Shown piece by piece: positions 1 through 6,247 of a stretch of DNA of 13,104 nucleotides (position 1 is the first letter of the stretch; each line of letters opens with the position of its first letter). The notes under the pieces were generated by a model. That model did no database searches, was not told the origin of the DNA, and worked only from the letters and a program-made list of their open reading frames with translations. A program made the position numbers and the translations under genes. The stretch comes from an uncultured Eubacteriales bacterium (GTDB lineage: Bacteria > Bacillota > Clostridia > Christensenellales > DTU072). The DNA lies in the NCBI GenBank assembly GCA_902766325.1, contig CACXDF010000022.1:1-13104 (forward strand). The letters are read 5' to 3'.

Positions 1-411
1 ACCGACTTTAAGTACGCCGACGATCAAACGGCGTTTCGTTTTTCTAAAATCAAAAATTATTACGAAAACTGTCTGGAATCGACGAAGATCATGGTAAGGA
101 GCAAACCGCTCGTCTATAAGGACGGTTTATTGAAGCAAGGCGTTATTATACGGCATCTGATCTTACCGGGAGAACTGAACAACACGTACGCGGTCATCGA
201 CGCGTATAAAAAATATTTTCATCCCGCCGCAAAGCTCAGCGTCATGTCTCAGTTTACGCCAGCGTACCGCTCTACGATCCAACGAACGCTGAAACCGCTC
301 GAAAATAAACTTGTTATCAATTATTTACTCAAAAACGGCATTGACGACTGTTACGTTCAGGAGCTTTCTTCCGTAGGCGAACAGTACGTCCCGCCCTTTC
401 AAACGGATTGA
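1..411 (+). CDS. PflX-like radical SAM protein, C-terminal part (5' truncated by window)
   Basis: The open frame enters from the left edge without a start and ends at TGA 409-411, leaving 136 residues. The part seen matches the C-terminal half of the COG1313/PflX group, radical SAM iron-sulfur proteins related to pyruvate formate-lyase activating enzymes. Matching blocks in order are TDFKYAD at residues 1-7, GVIIRHLILPG near 47-57, SVMSQFTP near 80-87, and VQELSSVGEQYVPPF near the end. The CxxxCxxC cluster motif would lie upstream, outside the window, so it cannot be checked. The substrate of this group is not established; glycyl-radical enzyme activation is only inferred from homology. An internal ATG at 91 lies in mid-domain and is not the start. 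The 3' end overlaps the convergent gene to its right by 13 bases. Family assignment is fairly sure; the gene is incomplete only because of the window edge. Confidence 0.85.
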   Translation, partial: TDFKYADDQTAFRFSKIKNYYENCLESTKIMVRSKPLVYKDGLLKQGVIIRHLILPGELNNTYAVIDAYKKYFHPAAKLSVMSQFTPAYRSTIQRTLKPLENKLVINYLLKNGIDDCYVQELSSVGEQYVPPFQTD

Positions 412-659
412 TCCTTTTTCTCGGTCAATATTTTCAATAAAGCAAGCACGTCGTTCCCGCCGAACTCTTTGACGGAATCCGTCCCCGACGCTTCATTTTG
501 CTTTGTGCCCTTCCTGCCGGAAAGCATCGTAAGCGCGATAAGCGTCATCGGATCGACGGCCGAAGATTGATTTTTCAGCACCTCTGTCAGAACGCCAGTC
601 ATGTCTCCCTTTCCGTTCATCAAAAACGGCAACAACAATAACAACGCGTTGTTATTCAT
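399..659 (-). CDS. Hypothetical small protein (86 aa), last gene of desulfurase unit
   Basis: This 86-residue protein is not recognised. It starts with ATG at 657-659. The AGAGG ribosome site lies across the TAA stop of the gene upstream, so the two are almost certainly translationally coupled. The N-terminus has a short hydrophobic run (residues 5-14, leucine-rich), too short for an ordinary membrane helix. A second hydrophobic patch around residues 36-47 contains DPMTLIALTMLSG. The middle is polar and low in complexity, and the end is a charged helix-like segment (DVLALLKILTEKK). There are no cysteines and no motif that suggests catalysis. The clean ribosome site, 1-base spacing and shared direction with the two genes upstream argue that it is real. 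Its 3' end overlaps the radical SAM gene tail by 13 bases. Confidence 0.65.
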   Translation of the reverse strand: MNNNALLLLLPFLMNGKGDMTGVLTEVLKNQSSAVDPMTLIALTMLSGRKGTKQNEASGTDSVKEFGGNDVLALLKILTEKKDQSV

Positions 660-660
660 T

Positions 661-909
661 TTACCTCTTTAACTGCATAATGAGATTTTTCATCTTTTCT
701 CTTTGTTCCGGCGTCAGATAGGGCGCGGCATTCCGATAAAACGTGTCCAGTTCTTCGTTGCTCACTCCCGAAGCGTTCGCCGTGCGAAACAGTTCTTGCA
801 TGAGTTGCTCTTCGCTCATAGAAGTATACCGACCGAGATCGGGCGCCGGCTGTTCTTTTCTGTTTTTCTTTTCCCGTTCTTTTTTTCTGATATATTCGCC
901 TACGTCCAT
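661..909 (-). CDS. Hypothetical small charged protein (82 aa)
   Basis: The start is placed at ATG 907-909, which has a strong site (GGGAGG, 5 bases away) and lies 20 bases after the desulfurase stop. The frame is open further upstream, to a TTG at 967-969 inside the desulfurase gene and to another ATG at 928-930, but neither has a good ribosome site. The N-terminal third is very basic and lysine-rich (KKEREKKNRKE near residues 9-19). It is followed by what looks like a compact helical domain: SMSEEQLMQELF near 30-41, GVSNEELDTFYRNA near 47-60 and LTPEQREKMKNLIMQLK near 64-80. The pattern of acidic helix caps suggests a small helical bundle, perhaps nucleic-acid or membrane associated, but no family is recognised. 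Its stop codon TAA is embedded in the ribosome site of the next gene. Confidence 0.65.
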   Translation of the reverse strand: MDVGEYIRKKEREKKNRKEQPAPDLGRYTSMSEEQLMQELFRTANASGVSNEELDTFYRNAAPYLTPEQREKMKNLIMQLKR

Positions 910-929
910 ATTCCCCTCCCGGTACGTCA

Positions 930-2045
930 TTATATGCCGCGGACGCTTTTTCCGTTCCTCTCGCGACAAATCTTTTTCAAGGCGTACGCCGCGTATAAAA
1001 CCTGAATAAAGTTATTATTGTTTCCGAAACTGATCCTTATCGCGCCGTCCGACAAAGTGCCGAGTTTTTTATGCATAAGCGGCGCGCAATGAAGACCGCT
1101 TCTTACATAAACGCGGTATTTTACCGAAAGTACGTCGGCCGCTTCGCTCGGTTGCATCCCTTTGACGTTACAGAGGACGACGCCGTTTTGGCAAGAATAA
1201 ATTACGATCCTTTTTTCCTTCGACAATAATTGAACGAAAAGACGAGCGCATGCGTTTTCTTTGGCAACGATCTTCTTTTTGCGGCGAAAGGCATATTCGA
1301 TCGCCTTCCCCAAAGCGATGATACCGGGGCCGTTGAGCGTACCCGCCTCCATTCCTTCGGGGATGTCTTTCGGGACGTCGATCACCGCTCCCGAAGAACC
1401 CGTTCCTCCCGTTATAAGCGGCTCTAATACGACACCTCTTTTCACGATCAAAAAGCCCGTGCCTTGCGTTCCGAGAAGAGACTTATGCCCGCTCGTAGCG
1501 AACATATCCGCGTTCTTTAAGTCGATATCGATTTTTCCGGCGCTCTGCGCACCGTCGATCACGATCAACGCGTCCGATTTTTTACGAACGATATCGCATA
1601 TCTCTTCGACCGGACTTTTTTTACCCGTTACGTTCGATACGGCTCCTATAACGACCATTCCCGTTGCCCGATCAACCGCTTTTGAAAATGCTTCTACGGT
1701 CGGATCGACAATAATAAGATCGATCTTTCCCATCGTTTCCATACGTTTGAGCGGCCGCAGAACGGAATTATGTTCGACCGACGTCGTAATAACTTTCCGA
1801 TGCGTTAATCGCGCGGTAAACGCAAGGTTCAACGCTTCGGTACAGTTTTTTGTAAAGACGACTTCTCCGTCCATAAAACGCTTTCTTACGATACTTCGCA
1901 CTTCTTCTATCTTCATCGCGGCGGACAAAGCCGCGCGGTGTCCCCCTCTTCCCGGATTCGCCGACAGCAAAGTCTCTTTCAATATCGTAAAGTATACGGA
2001 AAAAGGTTTTTTCCTCGACGTTGCCGCGTTATCCAAATAAACCAT
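930..2045 (-). CDS. Cysteine desulfurase family aminotransferase class V (EF2568-like)
   Basis: A PLP enzyme expected to release sulfur (or selenium) from cysteine (or selenocysteine) as an enzyme persulfide. The 371 residues are close to full length for the family, and both ends are intact. Visible motifs: YLDNAATS at 3-10, EHNS at 91-94 (His stacking on PLP), IDGAQSAG at 163-170 (Asp164 and Gln167), SGHKSLLG at 185-192 with Lys188 as the probable Schiff base, AGTLN at 234-238, RSGLHCAP at 315-322 with Cys320 as the probable persulfide carrier, and IRISFG at 336-341. The order and the cysteine loop fit the TIGR01977-type group rather than classical IscS. ATG at 2043-2045 is chosen because GGGAGG lies 4 bases upstream; a TTG four codons earlier overlaps that site. 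Divergent from the DUF3343 gene and probably co-transcribed with the two small genes downstream. Confidence 0.93.
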   Translation of the reverse strand: MVYLDNAATSRKKPFSVYFTILKETLLSANPGRGGHRAALSAAMKIEEVRSIVRKRFMDGEVVFTKNCTEALNLAFTARLTHRKVITTSVEHNSVLRPLKRMETMGKIDLIIVDPTVEAFSKAVDRATGMVVIGAVSNVTGKKSPVEEICDIVRKKSDALIVIDGAQSAGKIDIDLKNADMFATSGHKSLLGTQGTGFLIVKRGVVLEPLITGGTGSSGAVIDVPKDIPEGMEAGTLNGPGIIALGKAIEYAFRRKKKIVAKENACARLFVQLLSKEKRIVIYSCQNGVVLCNVKGMQPSEAADVLSVKYRVYVRSGLHCAPLMHKKLGTLSDGAIRISFGNNNNFIQVLYAAYALKKICRERNGKSVRGI

Positions 2046-2084
2046 ACGCCCTCCCAAGAAACGTTTTTGCGTTTACACGAATAT

Positions 2085-2115
2085 ATTGTATTAGCCTTAA
2101 AGCGCATTTATTCAA
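2085..2115 (-). promoter_or_regulatory. Possible weak promoter for the desulfurase unit
   Basis: In the 80-base divergent gap the leftward strand reads TTGAAT (2110-2115) and TACAAT (2085-2090) with a 19-base spacer, which is longer than ideal. No convincing rightward promoter for the DUF3343 gene was found; TTTACA at 2072-2077 has no good -10 partner. The gap must hold promoters for both directions, but only this one can be suggested. Confidence 0.3.
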
Positions 2116-2125
2116 AGGAGAAAAA

Positions 2126-2344
2126 ATGAACACGATCGCCGTTTTCAAGTCCAGAACGCAAGCATTATCGGTCTATCATTATCTGCAAACGAAAAAAATC
2201 GCCTGCGTCACGATCAACACACCGTCGAGATTGCATCTCGGTTGCGGCATAAGCATTTTATTCCCCGCAGCCTATATTAACGAGGTCAAAACTGCCGTCG
2301 ACGCGCTCGGAGCCGCCGGATTTTTGGGCTTTTTTAATAAATAA
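2126..2344 (+). CDS. DUF3343 protein, putative Se/S carrier
   Basis: A 72-residue protein of the DUF3343 family (PF11823), which has been described as a putative selenium/sulfur carrier. ATG at 2126-2128 is chosen because AAAGGAG lies 5 bases upstream; the frame is open further left but runs into the divergent gene. The family pattern is clear: an N-terminal strand and helix (FKSRTQALSVYHYLQ, residues 7-21), then INTPSRLHLGCGISILF (30-46). The GCG motif cysteine is Cys40, the residue expected to carry persulfide or selenide if the carrier idea is right; Cys27 is a second candidate. Family members are typically this short. It is divergent from a cysteine desulfurase, and such enzymes often sit beside DUF3343, so transfer of S or Se from that enzyme is a reasonable inference, not shown. 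No yedF or selD is visible here. Confidence 0.87.
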   Translation: MNTIAVFKSRTQALSVYHYLQTKKIACVTINTPSRLHLGCGISILFPAAYINEVKTAVDALGAAGFLGFFNK

Positions 2345-2356
2345 GACCAAAATAAT

Positions 2357-2384
2357 TTGACATAATTATTCATTCCTGTATAAT
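2357..2384 (+). promoter_or_regulatory. Consensus sigma-A promoter for the holA-cdaA-lysC operon
   Basis: Perfect TTGACA at 2357-2362 and perfect TATAAT at 2379-2384, separated by 16 bases, in an AT-rich block just after the DUF3343 stop. The expected start point is near 2390-2392, only about 3-5 bases before the holA ATG at 2395. It is the only strong promoter seen for the five genes downstream. Confidence 0.85.
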
Positions 2385-2394
2385 AATATTTATT

Positions 2395-3354
2395 ATGCAG
2401 TCAAATTTGCTCCATGCTTCTAAGCTGAACGCAGAGTGCTTGTCGGGTGGCGCCTATTATTTGAAAGGAACCGATTCTTATTGGTTACCTTACGCAGAAA
2501 AAATTATTCGTTCCCTTCTTCCGGACGATAGCCTTTCTTTGCGCGTTTTAGAGAAGATAAACGATATTTCGGAGATCATTTCCGCTTTTGATACCATTTG
2601 CTTTACCGACGACAAAACGGTAGTTCTCGTTAAGGATCCCGACTTCGTCCCTACGGATAAAGAACACGCTGCGTTGCAATCGTTTTTGACCTATCCTTTC
2701 GATCAAAATATCCTTTGTTTTTGCGGTTCTCCTTTTTTGAACAACGCGGAGATCAAGTTGTGCCAAGTCATAGATTGTTCCCCTCTCGATAAGTTCTCCT
2801 GCGGAGAATACGTTGAAAAACTGTTTCCTAACGGCATCGAAAAGAAAGCGGCGCGCCTTCTTATCGATTTGACCGGTTGCGATATGGCGAGGATCAACAA
2901 CGAAGCAAAAAAGCTCAACGCTTATTGCGAGAACACTTTCGTTTCGGCCGACGACGTGGAACTGTGCGTCACCGAAGACACCGAGACGACCGTTTTTCTC
3001 TTTGCGAACAGTATCGTCGAAGGACGGTTGCAAGCGGCTGAAAAACAACTCGATAAACTATTGAAGCAAGGCGAAAAACCGGCTCTCTTACTTTCCATTC
3101 TGACCAATCAGTTCAGAAGGATGCTCTACTGCGCCGTAACGCCGTACGATAATAAACAAATGGCCGACCTGCTCGGCATTAAAGAATTCGCCGTGGAAAA
3201 AACGCGCAATATAAAAGGTTATTCTCAGTCCAAACTGAAAAACTGCGTCGCAATGCTGACCGATTATGAATATAAGTTCAAAAACGGTACGCTTTCCGAC
3301 GAAACGGCTTTTAACCTGGCCGTATCGAATTTGCTCGCAAAGGAGGCCGTATGA
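2395..3354 (+). CDS. holA: DNA polymerase III subunit delta
   Basis: The delta subunit is the part of the clamp loader that opens the sliding clamp ring; it acts with the DnaX and delta-prime subunits at the replication fork. The 319 residues fit the family (about 320-350). Visible blocks: YYLKGTDSYWLPYAEKI at 21-37, matching the N-terminal strand of the AAA-like fold, which in HolA lacks a working Walker motif; a middle domain with LLIDLTGCDMARINNEAKKL near 155-174; and the C-terminal collar domain with VFLFANSIVEG at 200-210, LLLSILTNQFRRMLY at 231-245 and DYEYKFKNG at 290-298. ATG 2395 is supported because about 20 residues before YYLKG is normal for HolA, but no ribosome site precedes it. 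It ends in an ATGA overlap with the next gene, whose AGGAGG site lies inside the holA 3' end. Confidence 0.9.
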   Translation: MQSNLLHASKLNAECLSGGAYYLKGTDSYWLPYAEKIIRSLLPDDSLSLRVLEKINDISEIISAFDTICFTDDKTVVLVKDPDFVPTDKEHAALQSFLTYPFDQNILCFCGSPFLNNAEIKLCQVIDCSPLDKFSCGEYVEKLFPNGIEKKAARLLIDLTGCDMARINNEAKKLNAYCENTFVSADDVELCVTEDTETTVFLFANSIVEGRLQAAEKQLDKLLKQGEKPALLLSILTNQFRRMLYCAVTPYDNKQMADLLGIKEFAVEKTRNIKGYSQSKLKNCVAMLTDYEYKFKNGTLSDETAFNLAVSNLLAKEAV

Positions 3355-4199
3355 AATCGTTATTATCCGATTCCGTCATAGCAAAATTCCGCATTCTTCC
3401 GGAAGCCGTTTGGTTTTTGATCTCAGTCGTCGCCGTCTTTTTCGCCGGCGCCTATAACTATATTACTTCGTCGGCAGATGCGATCGCCATCCTTATGGAT
3501 AACGTTGCTTCAATGGACGTCGAATTGCAGATCAATCCCATCGCCTTCATCGCCGTTTCTTGCGTCTTTACCTCATTTCTTCAAGCGGCCATCTTCGAAC
3601 TGATTAACCACCTTGTCGCAGGGGTTCTGCTTGCTCGTTTCAGCGCGAAAACAAATCGCTCGGATCTTAAGTTCCGCCTGCGTTTATGTTATATCTACTC
3701 CAACCTGTTAATCGGTCTTATCGGTATTTCTTACTTTTTTACGCAAACGACAAACGGCGCTTATACCGGCGTTTTTTCGCTCGACAACGTCGAAAACGAC
3801 GTAGAACTGATACTTTCTTCCATCGTACCGTTCTCGTCGCTCACTTTTTTCCTTTACGTTTTTTACGAAGACCTCAGAAAAAGCTTTTTGCCGCAAAGGA
3901 ATCATCCGAGAGCTTTGCTCTTTATCGGCAGGCTGTACTTCGGTATCTATCTCATTTTGACGCTGATCGGCGCGCTCCGCGCGGTTATTTTCCATTCCAA
4001 CGTTCTTTCCGTTATTATGATGGTCTCTTATTGGTTGGATTTCGGTGTTGTGGCGATCTGGTCGGCAATCGCATACCTATACTATCTAAAACTGAAAAAG
4101 GACCCGTCCGATAATAACGACGGCGACGATCCGCAAGAACCTATTATCGTTATCACAGAAACGAAACAACACAATATATACGATGATTTCGGATTTTAA
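3351..4199 (+). CDS. Polytopic membrane protein of unknown function
   Basis: A 282-residue membrane protein not assigned to a family. Probable membrane segments lie near residues 19-38, 62-95 (one long or two short), 113-131, 151-172, 189-213 and 220-246, giving about six. The loop at 98-112 is basic (KTNRSDLKFRLR) and so probably cytoplasmic. The last 35 residues are polar and very acidic in part (DPSDNNDGDDPQEP near 251-264), ending in a conserved-looking tail, IYDDFGF. The general layout resembles Yip1-type membrane proteins, but no diagnostic motif was found. ATG 3351 overlaps the holA stop (ATGA) and has AGGAGG 4 bases upstream. The cdaA gene starts 15 bases after its stop. Placement directly before a membrane-bound cyclase suggests a membrane partner or regulator, as inference only. 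Confidence 0.85.
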   Translation: MKSLLSDSVIAKFRILPEAVWFLISVVAVFFAGAYNYITSSADAIAILMDNVASMDVELQINPIAFIAVSCVFTSFLQAAIFELINHLVAGVLLARFSAKTNRSDLKFRLRLCYIYSNLLIGLIGISYFFTQTTNGAYTGVFSLDNVENDVELILSSIVPFSSLTFFLYVFYEDLRKSFLPQRNHPRALLFIGRLYFGIYLILTLIGALRAVIFHSNVLSVIMMVSYWLDFGVVAIWSAIAYLYYLKLKKDPSDNNDGDDPQEPIIVITETKQHNIYDDFGF

Positions 4200-4214
4200 A
4201 CAAGAGAGGTAATT

Positions 4215-5003
4215 ATGGAATTAGCAGCAAAAATCGTTTCTTTGTGCCTCGCGGCGATCTACATGGTCTTAATCGTTATATTCTTTGCAAAAAGAAAATC
4301 GCCGAGTTTACTTTGCGTATACTTAGCCGTATTTCTCGGCTTTATAGCGACGCACGTTGTCGAATGGTTCGGTATAACCGGGATGGGTCTTGCTCAACAG
4401 ATCATGCTCCTTATGTGCGTTTTCTGTTGCCTTGCCTGCGTCATCGTGTATGAAAACGATATAAAGACGCTCTTTGCGCGCGTAAAACGCTTACATCTGA
4501 AGACGGAACAAAAAAATATCACCGACGAAGAGGTCCGCACCTCTTTGAAAGCGATCGTATCCGCCTGTCAGTCTCTTTCCAAATCCAGAACGGGCGCTTT
4601 GATCGTCATCGTTCGGGAAAAGATCGATAATTATATCATCGAATCGGGCGTCAGGCTGGACGCGGAGATCTCCGCTCCCCTTCTCGAAAGCATCTTCAAT
4701 ACGAAGAGTCCCATGCACGACGGCGCCGTGATCATCAAGGACTACCGTATCGTTACGGCCGGCTCCTTCCTGCCGCTCACCAAGTCTCTTGACGTCGATA
4801 AAACTTTGGGCACCAGACACCGCGCAGGTATCGGCGTGACCGAATCGGAAGTCAACGACGTCATCAGCATCATCATCAGCGAAGAGACGGGAATCATCTC
4901 TACCGTCAGAAAAGGAATCCTCAGACGGTATCTTACCCCCGAGCGCCTCTTCGATATGCTGTATGATCCGTTGCGCGAGGACATTGAAAAAGGAAAAAAA
5001 TAA
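4215..5003 (+). CDS. cdaA: Diadenylate cyclase, CdaA type (c-di-AMP synthase)
   Basis: Makes cyclic di-AMP from two ATP at the membrane; c-di-AMP controls potassium and osmolyte balance and wall homeostasis in Bacillota. The 262 residues are typical for CdaA. Three N-terminal membrane helices are visible near 5-24, 32-50 and 59-79, followed by a linker helix rich in K and R (83-98) and the DAC domain from about 105 to 250. Catalytic motifs are intact: DGA at 169-171 (in SPMHDGAVII) and RHR at 201-203 (in GTRHRAGIGVTE), plus RTGALIVI at 125-132 and SEETG at 222-226. GAGAGG lies 5 bases before ATG 4215. The usual partner genes cdaR (YbbR repeats) and glmM do not follow; a DUF1015 gene does, 23 bases downstream. 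Assignment is firm; whether a CdaR exists elsewhere cannot be seen. Confidence 0.95.
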   Translation: MELAAKIVSLCLAAIYMVLIVIFFAKRKSPSLLCVYLAVFLGFIATHVVEWFGITGMGLAQQIMLLMCVFCCLACVIVYENDIKTLFARVKRLHLKTEQKNITDEEVRTSLKAIVSACQSLSKSRTGALIVIVREKIDNYIIESGVRLDAEISAPLLESIFNTKSPMHDGAVIIKDYRIVTAGSFLPLTKSLDVDKTLGTRHRAGIGVTESEVNDVISIIISEETGIISTVRKGILRRYLTPERLFDMLYDPLREDIEKGKK

Positions 5004-5026
5004 TTTTATTTTACGGAAGATAAAAA

Positions 5027-6247
5027 ATGACGATTTTCGGAAAACAACCAATTCTTTTACCCAAGAAATGCGACCTGTCCAAATGGGCTGTCATCGCCTG
5101 CGACCAGTACACGACCAACATGAAATATTGGCAAGAGCTGTACGACTATATCGGCGACGCGCCGAGCACCCTTCATATCACCTTTCCGGAGATATTTCTT
5201 AAAGACGCCGACATTCAACCGCGTATCGATAAGATCAACGCAGAAATGAGGCGTTATACCGAAAGCGGTTTCTTTAAAGAAGTCCCCGGCATGGTCCTCG
5301 TGGAAAGAACTCTCCCTTCCGGCAAAAAGCGAATCGGGCTCGTCATGAGCGTCGATCTCGAGCAGTACGACTACCATAAGGTAGAAGTGCCGATCCGAGC
5401 GACCGAAGCCACCATATTAGAGCGTCTTCCCGTGCGTATGCGCATCAAAGAAAACGCCTCGATCGAATTGCCGCACATCCTGCTCCTGTACGACGATCGT
5501 AAAAAAGAGATCGTCGAGCCGATTTACGAAAACAGAGATAAATTGACCAAGCTGTATGACTTTACGCTAAATCAAAACGGCGGATCGGTGCGCGGTTATC
5601 ACGTTCCCGACACGGAAGAAACGGAAAAGAAGTTCCTTTCCTTGTTGGACGAAAAAACGCAGATCGAAAAATACGGCGTCAACGCAAAGATGCTTTTCGC
5701 CGTCGGCGACGGAAACCACAGTATGGCCTCCGCAAAAGAGCATTGGAACATTCTGAAACAGTCGCTCTCTCCCGAAGAACGTCTTAACCACCCGGCAAGA
5801 TACATTCTTGTCGAAGTCGTCAACCTTTATCAGGACTCTATGGACTTCGAACCCATTCACAGAGTCGTCCGTTGCGCGGATACGGAAGCCTTTATCAACG
5901 GTCTGAAAAAGGTGTTGTCCGGTCCCAAAACGCTTACGCTCGTATCGGGCGACAAGGATATTTCCATCCCCTGCCCCGCCGACAGCGCCGAGACCATCAA
6001 AACGGTGCAAGAATACTTATCGAAGGGCAAAAAAGAAAACGCGATCGAGATCGAATACGAGCATTCGGAGTCTCAAGTGAGAACGCTGGCGCAGCAGAAG
6101 GATACGGTCGGCATGCTTATGCCCACGTTCGATAAATCGACTTTATTCAACTATGTCGTTCACAATGGGAATCTGCCCCAAAAAGCATTCTCCATCGGAA
6201 CGGAAGATACCAAAAAATATTACATCGAGGCAAAGAGGATTAAATAA
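5027..6247 (+). CDS. DUF1015 family protein (COG4198)
   Basis: A 406-residue cytoplasmic protein of the DUF1015 family, length normal. Visible signatures: an N-terminal block with PKKCDLSKWAVIACDQYT near 12-29, IRATEATILERLPVRMRIKE at 123-142, VGDGNHSMASAKEHW at 226-240, and HPARYILVEVVNLY followed by FEPIHRVV (255-281). The GDGNHS motif recalls the DGxHR-type motif of ParB/sulfiredoxin-fold serine kinases, so a small-molecule kinase role is conceivable, but this is inference. The family often lies near serine biosynthesis genes (serA/serC) in Clostridia. Here its stop TAA overlaps the aspartate kinase start by one base (TAATG), so the two proteins are made together. GGAAG lies 7 bases before ATG 5027. 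Family assignment is sure; the reaction is unknown. Confidence 0.9.
   Translation: MTIFGKQPILLPKKCDLSKWAVIACDQYTTNMKYWQELYDYIGDAPSTLHITFPEIFLKDADIQPRIDKINAEMRRYTESGFFKEVPGMVLVERTLPSGKKRIGLVMSVDLEQYDYHKVEVPIRATEATILERLPVRMRIKENASIELPHILLLYDDRKKEIVEPIYENRDKLTKLYDFTLNQNGGSVRGYHVPDTEETEKKFLSLLDEKTQIEKYGVNAKMLFAVGDGNHSMASAKEHWNILKQSLSPEERLNHPARYILVEVVNLYQDSMDFEPIHRVVRCADTEAFINGLKKVLSGPKTLTLVSGDKDISIPCPADSAETIKTVQEYLSKGKKENAIEIEYEHSESQVRTLAQQKDTVGMLMPTFDKSTLFNYVVHNGNLPQKAFSIGTEDTKKYYIEAKRIK

Noticed and set aside
910..969. An upstream extension of the 82-residue protein to TTG 969 or ATG 930
   Set aside because: A GGGAGG site sits at the right distance from ATG 909 only, and the extension would overlap the desulfurase end.
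1261..2040. A 259-codon open frame opposite the cysteine desulfurase
   Set aside because: The desulfurase motifs are unambiguous on the other strand and this frame shows no initiation signal.
2311..2335. A possible terminator at the end of the DUF3343 gene (AGCC, GGCT, then T-run)
   Set aside because: Only four base pairs with an 11-base loop, inside the coding sequence; too weak to call.
4491..5051. A 186-codon open frame opposite cdaA
   Set aside because: It is antisense to the DAC domain, with no ribosome site and an unconvincing composition.
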